Assembly: GCF_000025845.1 (NCBI RefSeq)
Contig: NC_014014.1
Location: forward strand, 1 to 64,000
Length of the DNA: 64,000 nucleotides
Direction: 5' to 3'
Source of the DNA: Mycoplasma crocodyli MP145
GTDB lineage: Bacteria > Bacillota_I > Bacilli_A > Mycoplasmatales > Metamycoplasmataceae
This document shows positions 44,045 to 52,798 of this stretch, one piece after another. The notes below the pieces were generated by a model. That model was not told where the DNA came from. It saw only the letters and a list, made by a program, of their open reading frames with translations, and ran no database searches. A program made the position numbers and the translations under genes. Numbering within the stretch: the stretch's first letter is position 1; each line of letters starts with the position of its first letter.

Positions 44045-45661
44045 ATGAAGACAAAATTTATATTTGTAACTGGTGGAACTATATCAGGATTAGGAAAAGG
44101 AGTTACAGCAGCAAGTTTAGGTAATCTATTAAAAGCCAATGATTATAGTGTATTTGTTTTAAAACTTGATCCTTATCTCAATATAGACCCGGGTGTTATG
44201 TCGCCAAACGAACATGGTGAAGTTTACGTAACTGAAGACGGTGGAGAAACCGATCTAGATCTAGGACATTATGAAAGATTTATAGGGGTTAGACTTAACA
44301 AAACAAGTAATTTTACATCAGGGAAAATTTACCAAAGAATCTTAAACAAAGAAAGAAATGGAGATTATGAAGGAAAAACAGTTCAAGTAGTTCCTCATGT
44401 GATTGATGAAATTATTTCAATTATTTTAGATAGCGCTAAAGCCACAAAACCAGATTTTATGATTGTTGAAATAGGTGGAACAGTTGGTGATATTGAATCA
44501 AACCCATTTATATATGCACTTGCAAAGTTTTTTAATTTATATAGAAAAAACTCAATGATGTTCTATGTTACTTTTGTTCCTTACTTAGCAGCAACAAAAG
44601 AATTTAAGTCTAAACCTACTCAAGTTTCTATAAATACACTTAGAACCTTTGGGCTAAATCCTGATATTTTACTCTTAAGAAGTCAAGGCGAATTACCCAA
44701 AAATATGATTTCAAAAATATCATCAACGACATTTGTTGATCAAAATAAAATTATTTCAGTACCTGATCAAACTAATATTTACAAGATACCTTTATTTTTA
44801 TTAGAGCAAAATATTTTGAGCAATATTTTTAACCATTTCAATTTAAAAGAATCAAGTAATTTTCATAATAATTTACAACCTTGAAAAAACTTTATTAACA
44901 AAATTGAACAACATAAAAAAGCATTGATTAAACTTGCTTTAATTGGTAAATATACAGAACTTGAAGATGCATATCTATCGATTATCGAATCGCTAAAAAT
45001 ATCTTCAGCGCATAATGAAGTGAGTTTAAAATTCGATCTAATCAATGCAGAAAATATTAACCAAAAAACCTGTGCAACAGTGATAAATGGTTATGATGGA
45101 GTTTTGATTTTACCTGGTTTTGGAGCAAGAGGTTTTGAGTCAAAAATAATGGTTTCTAACTTTACAAGAGAAAATAAAATTCCTACATTAGGAATATGTT
45201 TAGGATTTCAAGCTATGGTTGTTAACCAAGCTAGATTAGTGGGAATAACCAATGCAAATAGTGCTGAATTTATGAGATCAAAAAACGATGGAGTTGCTGT
45301 TTTAGATATACTCGAAGGTAAGGATAAATCTAAAAATTTAGGAGGCACTTTAAGATTAGGTTCAAGTGATACAAAACTCTTAAAAGATTCTATTGTTCAC
45401 AATATTTACAAAAATGAAATAGTTTCAGAAAGACATAGACATAGATATGAAGTTTCTAAAAAATATGTAAAACTTATTCAAGATAATAATTTTATATTTT
45501 CTGGTTTTAGTTTAAAGGAAGAACTTGCCGAAACATGTGAATTGAAAAATCACCCATTTTATGTTGGTGTTCAATACCATCCAGAATTTAATACGACTAT
45601 ATTAAATTCACACAAATTATTTGATGCTTTTATGCGTAAAGTAATTGAAAACAAGAAGTAA
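44045..45661 (+). CDS. pyrG: CTP synthase
   Basis: PyrG makes CTP from UTP, ATP and glutamine; CTP feeds CdsA. The 538-residue protein has an N-terminal synthetase domain (FVTGGTISGLGKG, LDPYLNIDPGVM, EVYVTEDGGETDLDLGHYER, VEIGGTVGDIES) and a C-terminal glutaminase with the nucleophile GICLGFQAM (Cys near 385) and the HPEF pair. The start is the ATG at 44045 behind AAGGAG; an in-frame opening upstream runs through the tuf terminator. FVTGGTISGLGKG differs from the usual GGVVSGLGKG. Confidence 0.96.
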
Positions 45662-45668
45662 TAAATTT

Positions 45669-45687
45669 GGAAGTTGGCTTCCTTTTA
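45669..45687 (+). terminator. Short terminator after pyrG
   Basis: GGAAG-TTGG-CTTCC followed by TTTTATT. The stem has only five pairs. Confidence 0.5.
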
Positions 45688-45743
45688 TTATGTTTTTTTG
45701 TTTTGAAATTTACTATAATTAAAATATATTAAAAGAGGTAAGT

Positions 45744-46478
45744 ATGAAAATTAAAAAAATTATTTTAGGTAGCTTAATTTTATCATCAATAATAGGACTT
45801 GGTACTGTTTCTATTTCTTGTGGTCAACCAAATGATAAAAGAGTTGATGCTTTAATCACAGAAGCGCAATCTCTTGGTGAAAAAGCAAATCCTATTTTAG
45901 AAGAACTTAAAGAACAAAAAAAACAAATTGATATTTATGATAACCTAACAAAAAATGAAAAAAAACTAGTTGATTCAGTTATATTAGCTATATATGATGG
46001 AACAATATTCGATATGCTTTTAGATGGCTTAGAAAAAACTATAACTACTTATAATGGTAGCAATTTTTTAGATATATACAATAAATCCTTAGATGATGTA
46101 GCTATAAAATTGGGTGCAAAATCATTTCATGAACTCGTTACTGTTGCCGTTTCTCTCATTGATAATGTTGTTGATTCTGAAATCGAAAATAACAATAATG
46201 GTATAAAAACAAAAGATATTGATGACTTGTTTGATGGTTTTTCAGATGGGACTAATTTTAAAGAATTAGAAGATGTTCTTAAAAATTTGAAGGTTGAAGA
46301 ATTAACTGAGATTTCAAAAACGATAAAACCTATATTTGATACACTGAAAACAGTAATTAGAGCACAAGTTGAAACTATAAAAGAAGAAGCAAAAAAGAAA
46401 GGTTTAAGCAAAACCTTTAATGAAACAGTAAAAAACAAATTGAATGTACTTGAAAAAGAATTAAATAAAGTAAAATAA
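45744..46478 (+). CDS. Lipoprotein 1 of a related trio
   Basis: The 244-residue protein has a lipoprotein signal (MKIKKIILGS, hydrophobic core, lipobox SISC with Cys near 26), so it should be anchored on the outer membrane face. Its first 100 residues match the next two genes: KRVDALITEAQSLGEK, a lysine-rich helix, IYDNLTKNEKKL, and a final EKT segment. An extra helical domain of about 140 residues follows, ending in LNVLEKELNKVK. AGAGG precedes the ATG. Function unknown; probably a surface antigen. Confidence 0.85.
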   Translation: MKIKKIILGSLILSSIIGLGTVSISCGQPNDKRVDALITEAQSLGEKANPILEELKEQKKQIDIYDNLTKNEKKLVDSVILAIYDGTIFDMLLDGLEKTITTYNGSNFLDIYNKSLDDVAIKLGAKSFHELVTVAVSLIDNVVDSEIENNNNGIKTKDIDDLFDGFSDGTNFKELEDVLKNLKVEELTEISKTIKPIFDTLKTVIRAQVETIKEEAKKKGLSKTFNETVKNKLNVLEKELNKVK

Positions 46479-46488
46479 TTTGTTAAAG

Positions 46489-46511
46489 TGTTGGTTAAAC
46501 CAACATTTTTT
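46489..46511 (+). terminator. Terminator after lipoprotein 1
   Basis: TGTTGGT and ACCAACA pair around TAA, followed by six Ts. Confidence 0.85.
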
Positions 46512-46594
46512 CATGAAAATCATTTTCTTTATTTTGCTTATTTATAGTATTTTTAGTATAATCATAATGTTATAAAAAATAATAAAGGAAAAAA

Positions 46595-46927
46595 ATGAAA
46601 TTAAATAAATTTATTTTATCAGGCGCTGTTTTAGTCTCTGGTGTAGCTGCTATAGCAGTGTCAGTATCTTGTGCTAGTTCAAGAGAAAAAAAGATTGATA
46701 AACTAATAGCTCGTGCCGAAAAACTTGGCCAACCAGGAGTATTAATAGTTTCTTCTTTAAAGAAAGAAAAAGATGGATTAAAAGAGTATGACAAAGCTAC
46801 TTCTGAAGAAAAGAAGGAACTTAATGCTGCAACCAAATTATTAACAGGCAAGACATTACTAGAACATCTAGATGATGAATTGGCTAGAATGGAAAAGGAA
46901 ATTGCTGAGCTGGAAAAAGCTAAGTAA
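46595..46927 (+). CDS. Lipoprotein 2 of the trio
   Basis: The 110-residue protein has a lipobox VSVSC (Cys near 26) and one helical domain: KKIDKLIARAEKLGQPG, a lysine-rich helix, YDKATSEEKKEL, LLTGKTLLEHLDDEL and a Lys/Glu-rich end. It aligns over its full length with lipoprotein 3 and with the first part of lipoprotein 1. AAAGGAA precedes the ATG, and a TGTTATAAA extended -10-like element lies near 46569. Function unknown. Confidence 0.83.
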   Translation: MKLNKFILSGAVLVSGVAAIAVSVSCASSREKKIDKLIARAEKLGQPGVLIVSSLKKEKDGLKEYDKATSEEKKELNAATKLLTGKTLLEHLDDELARMEKEIAELEKAK

Positions 46928-46951
46928 AAAATAAGCAGTTTACTTATTTTT
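46928..46951 (+). terminator. AT-rich terminator after lipoprotein 2
   Basis: AAAATAAG (46928-46935) and CTTATTTT (46943-46950) are perfect complements around a seven-base loop. Confidence 0.55.
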
Positions 46952-46977
46952 AGTATTATTAATAAGTAAAGGAATAT

Positions 46978-47322
46978 ATGAATTTAAAGAAAAAAATATT
47001 ATTAGGTTCAATATCGTCTGCATCAATAGCTACTGTTGCTTTAACGGCTTCTTGTAGTCTTACTATTGGCGGAAGAATTGAAGACCTAGGAAAAAGAATG
47101 GATAAATTAACCGGAATTAAAGCACTTGCAATTCCTGGTCTGAAAATCACATTAAGTGCAATTAAATTGCAATATGAAGCTTATGACAAGTCTTCTAAAG
47201 AAGAAAAAGAAACTTTAGATAAAACTTCTAAAGGTTTAACTGGTAAATCAGTCTTAGATAACATCACATTACAACTAGATGGTCTTGAAAAATCTTTAAA
47301 AGAAATTGAGGCAGGCAAATAA
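46978..47322 (+). CDS. Lipoprotein 3 of the trio
   Basis: The 114-residue protein has a lipobox LTASC (Cys near 26), then GRIEDLGKRMDKLTG, a helix, YDKSSKEEKETLDK, GLTGKSVLDNITLQL and LEKSLKEIE. The block YDK(A/S)(T/S)xEEKxxL plus LTGK(T/S) is shared with lipoprotein 2. AAAGGA precedes the ATG. A small membrane protein gene follows immediately, the two stop/start codons being adjacent. Confidence 0.83.
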   Translation: MNLKKKILLGSISSASIATVALTASCSLTIGGRIEDLGKRMDKLTGIKALAIPGLKITLSAIKLQYEAYDKSSKEEKETLDKTSKGLTGKSVLDNITLQLDGLEKSLKEIEAGK

Positions 47323-47751
47323 ATGAGTAGAAGATCTGTAAAAGTAGAAGGACAAACTTCATACGTTTCGAGAAATACATTTGATTTGATAATTTATAAC
47401 TTAGCTATATTGATATTCTTAATATTAGCATTAGTTATGAGATACATATTTACTGGATATTTCTTAGATTCAACAGTTGGATTATGAACAACAATGATTT
47501 TGTGAGGATTTGTTGTTACATTATTTTTGATCAAATCATGAGGAAGTAGAGCACTTAAATTATTCAATTGAATATATTTATCGCTGTTTGGATTAGCACT
47601 ATTATGAATGATTATTTTTACAATAATCATAAGTGCAAAATCAAGCGTAGACATAAGAGCGTTATATATATCGTATTTTGCTTTAATGCTAACTTTTTAT
47701 GTATTATCAACAACATTATTGGTTATCCTACTTGTTAGAATAAAAAAATAA
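47323..47751 (+). CDS. Small four-span membrane protein
   Basis: The 142-residue protein starts with a basic stretch (MSRRSVKVEGQ) and has four hydrophobic segments with short loops, ending LLVRIKK. UGA Trp codons interrupt it under the standard code. It starts directly after the lipoprotein 3 stop (TAAATG) and is followed by a good terminator. A gene of the same size and layout lies at 48105. No family recognised. Confidence 0.72.
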
Positions 47752-47752
47752 A

Positions 47753-47779
47753 CAAAAAAGACCAACTGGTCTTTTTTTA
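47753..47779 (+). terminator. Terminator after the lipoprotein 3 unit
   Basis: AAAAAGACCA and TGGTCTTTTT are perfect complements around AC, followed by Ts. Confidence 0.88.
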
Positions 47780-47864
47780 ATTAAAATTGTTGTGGTCTAA
47801 GAAGCTTTTAAATTATATTTTTTTATAACCCAAAAATTAATTTTAATAAATTTTAAGGTAAAAA

Positions 47865-47993
47865 ATGAAAGTATTACTCAAAACATAACAAAGATACAAG
47901 AGTTTAAATAAAGATCAAACAATTGAGCATATTTTATCTCAAACTCCGGCAAAAAGAATGCTTAGATATCTTCAAAGAAACCTAGTGATTTAA
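47865..47993 (+). pseudogene. Broken small ORF with an internal TAA
   Basis: An ATG behind AAGGTA opens MKVLLKT, is stopped by TAA at 47886, and continues in the same frame as QRYKSLNKDQTIEHILSQTP, then AKRMLRYLQRNLVI, to a second TAA at 47991. The two parts read as one small basic protein spoiled by a single stop codon. No homologue is recognised. The rest of the 47752-48104 gap holds terminators only. Confidence 0.4.
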
Positions 47994-48024
47994 ATAATTT
48001 AGGAAATTTATCTTTGTAATCTTA

Positions 48025-48056
48025 AAAAAACAACACAACTTTGCATGTTGCTTTTT
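48025..48056 (+). terminator. Weak hairpin with T run
   Basis: CAACA and TGTTG can pair across a loop before a six-T run, downstream of the broken ORF. Confidence 0.45.
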
Positions 48057-48104
48057 TAAAAAATATCATTTAGTATTTGTTAGAATATTATTGACGGAGG
48101 ATGA

Positions 48105-48536
48105 ATGGATATATCAGCAAGAAGAGCAAGAAATGCCGCTCTTATAAATATTTTACTAGAAATATTTTTCATGTTTTTTGGGTTGACAACCTTTCTAATA
48201 GCAAAGTTTGTTGAGAATAAAAAAGTAGGTGAAATATTTAATTATGTTTCACTTGGATTATTTGTTTTATGAATAGTTTTCTTTATTATTCTTTTAACAA
48301 GAACCAGAGATTTTAAATTTCTTTTTTGACAAAGAGTAACCTATATTTTAGGTTTCGTACTATTGATATCTTTTTCGGTTTTGGTTGTTATTTTTTACAA
48401 AAAAATACCGGAAAATGTTTTAGAGTGAATCCCTTTAATTGGTTTAATAGTTTCTTGATTATTTTATCTTATTACAATATCTGTATTGATTGTTATGAGA
48501 ACCAAAATCAAAAAAACGTTTTCTCAAACAGTCTAA
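48105..48536 (+). CDS. Small four-span membrane protein 2
   Basis: The 143-residue protein has a basic start (MDISARRARNAA) and four hydrophobic segments, ending RTKIKKTFSQTV. Five UGA Trp codons are needed. GGAGG lies just before the ATG; another ATG four bases upstream is in a different frame. Length and layout match the gene at 47323, though direct sequence similarity is weak. No family recognised. Confidence 0.7.
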
Positions 48537-48539
48537 GAC

Positions 48540-48569
48540 AAAGTCCATTATGGACTTTTATTTTTTTAA
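48540..48569 (+). terminator. Terminator after membrane protein 2
   Basis: AAAGTCCA-TTA-TGGACTTT hairpin followed by a T tract. Confidence 0.85.
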
Positions 48570-48626
48570 ATCTATGTATATTTGTATAGCAATAGTTGTT
48601 TAATGCAACTTTAAAAAAAGTATAAA

Positions 48627-48663
48627 GAAAAAACACAAGTAGTTTTTGAACTTATGTTTTTAA
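48627..48663 (+). terminator. Orphan terminator-like hairpin
   Basis: AAAAAACACAAGT faces ACTTATGTTTTT with one mismatch and a T run. No gene lies before it, so it may mark a deleted gene. The rest of 48570-48811 shows nothing else. Confidence 0.4.
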
Positions 48664-48811
48664 AATTATCACTGTTTGCTTTTTTTATTTAAAAGTTGTA
48701 AGAAAAAAGATATTTCAAAATTAAAACAAAGTGCAATATGTAGATAATAATTTTTTATGTTTAATACAAAAAAGTTTTTTGCTTTTTACAAAATAAAACA
48801 CTGTTTTGATT

Positions 48812-50044
48812 TTAATTTATAATTTTTGCTAAGTATAATTGTTTTTTCCCTTTATGGATTATTGCAAATTTATTTGAAAACAGTTTTGAATGGACAAGCG
48901 TTTGATCATTGACTGGTTCTTGATTTAATTTTAAAGAGTTTGTTGTTATGAATTCTCTTGCTTCTCTTTTTGAAGAAACAACTTTAATTCTAATTAATTC
49001 ATCAACAAGATTTTGACCTTTTTTAATTTCAATAAGTTCTACACCGTCCTTCATTATTTCAATATCATCTATTGTTAATGTATTAACATCAAGATTTTTA
49101 TCGAATAGAATACTTGTTAATTTTTTTGCTTTTTCAGCATCGTTTTTTGAGTGAACATCAGAAACCACAGTAAAAGCTAATACCTCTTGTGCATAGTGTA
49201 ATTTAGCATTTTCATTATGCTTATTAATTATTTTATTAATTTCATTTATATCGATTAATGTTAATCATTTCAATAATTTTTCAACCTCAGAATCAGGTTG
49301 ATTTAAAAGGAATTGATATAAGTTATAAGGTGAATTCATTTCTTTGTCTAATCACAAACTTCCTCCACCTGTTGATTTACCAAATTTGTTTCCTGAACTA
49401 TCTGTAAGTAAGTTTAAGGCTACTGCAACAGCCTTGTTTTCACTTTTTAATTTATTTATTATTTCAAGTCCTGCTGTTAAGTTTCCTCATTGGTCCGAAC
49501 CACCACATTGAACTTCAACTTGCTCATCAACATTTAATTTGTAAAAGTCATAACCTTGAATAAGTTGATAAGAAAACTCAGTAAAACTAAGACCTCTTTC
49601 AATCCTTGAAGCTACTGAATCCTTGGCCAACATATAAGAAACATTAAGCAATTTACCAACATTTCTAAGAAAATCAAGCACTGACATGTTTTTATAAAAA
49701 TCATAATTATCAACTACTTGAAGTCCAAACTTCTCGAGTTGTCTTCTTATTTTTGTTTTATTTTCAAGCACTGTTTTTTCATCTAATAAACTTCTTTCAG
49801 AATCTTTAAATGAAGGATCACCAATCATTCCGGTTGCTCCACCTATTAAAGCATAAGGTTTAAAACCGTATTTTTTAAATCTTAATAAATTTAAAATAAC
49901 TATATAGTTTCCTAAATGCAAAGACTTTGCTGTTGGATCAAATCCAGAATAAACTCTTGGTTCACCCTTTAACGATAAAAACTTTTCTTCATTTGAAATA
50001 TTATTTAAAATACCTCTTGCTTTTAAATCATCTAATATATTCAT
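48812..50044 (-). CDS. tyrS: Tyrosyl-tRNA synthetase
   Basis: TyrS charges tRNA-Tyr. The 410-residue class I synthetase has YSGFDPTAKSLHLGNYIV (HIGH-type motif HLGN), YQLIQGYDFYKLN and VQCGGSDQWGN, followed by KFGKSTGGG (KMSKS-type), and a C-terminal S4 RNA-binding domain (KKGQNLVDELIRIKVVSSKREAR shortened here to its start KKGQNLVDEL). AGGAG precedes the ATG and overlaps the stop region of the upstream YtpR-like gene, eight bases away. Confidence 0.96.
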
Positions 50045-50052
50045 CTTAACTC

Positions 50053-50643
50053 CTATAGTTCAAATTCTAAACCGATTTGATTTTCTTTACCAAAAATCAA
50101 ACCTTCTTTTTTAATTCCAAGTGTCTCATACCCACTTAACATTCCAAAACTTTTAACACCAATTAAAACACCTTCATCAACAACCATTCCTGTAAAAACT
50201 TTTGAACCAGGCAAGGCACAAACAAGAACCTTTCCTTCTGTTGAATCTAAAGTATTTGTTACTAATTGAATAACTTCATTTGTATGTACATTTATTAATA
50301 AATCCAAAACAAAAAGTTTTTCGCTTTTTGGGTGTATAGTTCTTTTTAATACTTTTGCATATATAAACTTAGTTTTGTTTTGAAATTTAAATTTGGAATT
50401 TTTTGATAATAATATACCCATTATTTTTTGAAAATCTTCTTGATTAACAGAACTAAAATTATTTTTAAAATTAACATTTAACTTGTTTGTATTAAATAAA
50501 TTTATTGAATGAACTTGAAAATTATTGTCACAAAAAACCACAAAATTTTCATATTTAAGCTCTTGCTCTATCTTTATTTTTTCGTCGACCGACACAATAG
50601 TTGTATTGTCGAAATTATTTATTAATGTATGTTGGATAATCAT
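50053..50643 (-). CDS. ytpR: YtpR-like tRNA-binding protein
   Basis: The 196-residue protein has a variable N-terminal half and a C-terminal OB-fold tRNA-binding domain like that of the PheT N-terminus: IYAKVLKRTIHPKSEKLFVL, then QLVTNTLDSTEGKVLVCALPG and GVLIGVKSFGMLSGYETLG. It ends in UAG and is the upstream partner of tyrS in a two-gene unit. The TATAAT box is six bases from the ATG, so the message is probably leaderless. The cellular role is unknown. Confidence 0.85.
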   Translation of the reverse strand: MIIQHTLINNFDNTTIVSVDEKIKIEQELKYENFVVFCDNNFQVHSINLFNTNKLNVNFKNNFSSVNQEDFQKIMGILLSKNSKFKFQNKTKFIYAKVLKRTIHPKSEKLFVLDLLINVHTNEVIQLVTNTLDSTEGKVLVCALPGSKVFTGMVVDEGVLIGVKSFGMLSGYETLGIKKEGLIFGKENQIGLEFEL

Positions 50644-50649
50644 AGTTAT

Positions 50650-50655
50650 ATTATA
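50650..50655 (-). promoter_or_regulatory. -10 box of the ytpR-tyrS unit (leaderless)
   Basis: TATAAT on the minus strand lies six bases before the ATG at 50643. Confidence 0.55.
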
Positions 50656-50774
50656 TATAACAGAATAAAAAAATAAAACAAAATCATATCAATAAAATTA
50701 CTTAATATGAATATTATATTGAATAATTTTATTGATATTAAAAGAATTTTCATTTTGAACATAATTTTTAATTT

Positions 50775-50805
50775 TTAACAAATCTTAATTTTTGTCTATT
50801 ATAAT
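50775..50805 (+). promoter_or_regulatory. Promoter of degV (leaderless)
   Basis: TTAACA (50775-50780) and TATAAT (50800-50805) give a -35/-10 pair with 19-base spacing. The ATG is six bases after the -10 box. Confidence 0.55.
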
Positions 50806-50811
50806 AATACT

Positions 50812-51678
50812 ATGAAAAAATTAGCAATAGTAGTAGATTCGTCTTGTGGTTTAACAAAGGATGAAGTAGAAAAATTAGGATGATATTTTATTCCTATTCA
50901 CATAGAAATAGATAACAAGTTATATGATGATGGAATCAATATTAACTCAAATAACCTGTTTGATATTTTTGGACCTAACTCTGATAAAGCTAAAACTAGT
51001 TCAACTAAATTAGGTATTGTAATTGACTTAATTGAAAAGTTACAAAAAGAATATGAAAATATTTTGATTTATCCTATTAGTATGCACTTATCAGGTCAAT
51101 TTCAAGCACTTAAAGTTCTTGAAAAAGATTATTCTAATTTACATATTGTTAAATCTCTTAATATATCTCAGTTGATAGTACTAGAACTTCTTGAATTTGA
51201 AAAGAAACTTAATGAAGGCGGTAATTTACAGGAATTATTATTAAGTCTTGATCAACCAAAAAAACAAAGCATTTCATTAATGCCTAAATATAATGACTTT
51301 TTAGTTAAAGGTGGTAGACTTTCGCCAGGTGCAGCAACATTAGCCAAACTCTTTAAAATCATTCCAATCATAAAATTTGAAGAAGGTAAATTACTTAAAG
51401 AAGGTAAAGGAAGGGTTTTCATGAAAACGGTCCTTAACATTCTAAAAGAAAAACATGATGCTTTAGTAAAAAATAAGCATGTTAAAGAGTTTGAGTTAAT
51501 TCTTCTTCATTCAAATAATAGTGAAATTGATTTTATAGAAGAAGAGGCAACAAAAATTTATAATCAAAAACCAAAAATTTTAAAAATTCCAAGCACTGTT
51601 TCCATACACACAGGTCCAGAGGCAATTGTGATAATCACATTACCTTATAAATCAAATGTTTTGGATAAACTTTATTAA
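50812..51678 (+). CDS. DegV family fatty-acid-binding protein
   Basis: DegV proteins bind a fatty acid; homologues (FakB) present fatty acids to the kinase FakA, encoded here at 61.3 kb. The 288-residue protein starts KKLAIVVDSSCGLTKDEVEKLG, followed by IPIHIEIDNKLYDDG and SSTKLG-like elements (KTSSTKLGIV), then ILIYPISMHLSGQFQAL, and ends with HTGPEAIVIITLPYK. Use as a FakB partner is inference. One UGA Trp sits near residue 24. Confidence 0.88.
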
Positions 51679-51692
51679 TGAAACAAATTATT

Positions 51693-51718
51693 AATGTTGA
51701 AAATTTCAACATTTTTTA
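51693..51718 (+). terminator. Terminator after degV
   Basis: AATGTTGAAA and TTTCAACATT pair around a single base and are followed by Ts. Confidence 0.75.
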
Positions 51719-51815
51719 ATTATTTTTTTATATATTTCATTAATACAATAAAAATATAATATCTTTATATTTGTATATAATTTTAATATAAGAAAATATA
51801 TTAGAAAGGGTTACA

Positions 51816-52706
51816 ATGTCATCTAACACTTCACAAGTAAGTAGAAACTCCAGTGAGGAGTGTTCTAACCAAATAACGATATGAATGAGAATTAAAAAAT
51901 CAGCTTTTATTGCAATGATTTTTACAATCATATTTTTATTAATAGCTGTTGCTGCAGTAAGTTTTTATGTATTTGTTTATATTAAAAAAAATACTATTAA
52001 TGTCGAAACAATAGGATTGGTATTTTTGAATACAGCAATTACCAAAGTTCCTTATTATGATCAAATATTAACATATGCTGTACCTCTTGTGGTTATAGTT
52101 TTCTTGTTAATGATGTTTTCAATACACAAAAAAGTAAGTTTTCTAAATATTTTGTTATTGATTATAGGACTTGTTTTGGTTTTGGCTTCATGTTCAATTG
52201 AAGCGCTTATGAACATATCCAAAATTAAAGGTATAGCTATTTTAAATACTATATGAACAAAATATAATTGATTTTTATCAAGCACAGGAGTTGTTGTAAT
52301 AACAATTTTAATATACCTTATTACTGTCTTAAAGTTTATAAAAGCAAAGAAAGAATTAAGTGCTTGAAGGATGGCGCTTCATGAAGTTGTTGCCTATGAA
52401 AAAGCCGAAAAAGAAAAAATTAATAATTTCCTTAAATATCAAGCACAAACTCAAACCATAAATCAAGATGTATATAACCAAATGGCAGCCAATCAAGAGG
52501 CTTATAATAAATCTGTGGCTGCAGCTCAAGAAAATGAGTTAGAAAAACTAAGACGTAAAAAAAGAGAACTTGAACTTGAAAAAGAAAGAAAAGACATAGA
52601 AACTTTAACTAAAGAAATCAATTTTAAACAAACTATTGTTGAAACAAAAACTGAAACGTCAAAAGCGGCAACCAACAATACTACAAATGATAAATGGAAC
52701 TTATAA
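51816..52706 (+). CDS. Membrane protein with C-terminal coiled coil
   Basis: The 296-residue protein has a Ser/Asn-rich N-terminus, four membrane spans (about 28-53, 83-103, 108-130 and 150-170), then a long charged helix (AEKEKINNFLKYQAQTQTIN onward, with KLRRKKRELELEKERKD) predicted as coiled coil, and a Thr/Asn-rich tail. The coiled coil is probably cytoplasmic. No family recognised. A UGA Trp codon at residue 23 is followed at once by an ATG, but the upstream ATG at 51816 is used here because AAAGGG lies before it. Confidence 0.7.
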
Positions 52707-52712
52707 CTACTT

Positions 52713-52747
52713 ATTTAAAAAGACAAGTGAAACTTGTCTTTTTAAAT
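52713..52747. terminator. Terminator, 16-bp perfect inverted repeat
   Basis: ATTTAAAAAGACAAGT (52713-52728) and its exact complement (52732-52747) enclose GAA. The T run lies within the right arm. Confidence 0.88.
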
Positions 52748-52783
52748 AAAAAAATGAATTTTATTATTTAACAACTTTTGCAT

Positions 52784-52789
52784 TATAAT
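52784..52789 (+). promoter_or_regulatory. -10 box of parE (leaderless)
   Basis: TATAAT lies nine bases before the ATG at 52799; no ribosome-binding site is present. Confidence 0.5.
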
Positions 52790-52798
52790 ATTTTTACT

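Noticed and set aside
48326-48589. 87-codon open frame overlapping the membrane protein at 48105
   Set aside because: It is out of frame with a gene that has a ribosome-binding site and four clear spans, and it runs through that gene's terminator.
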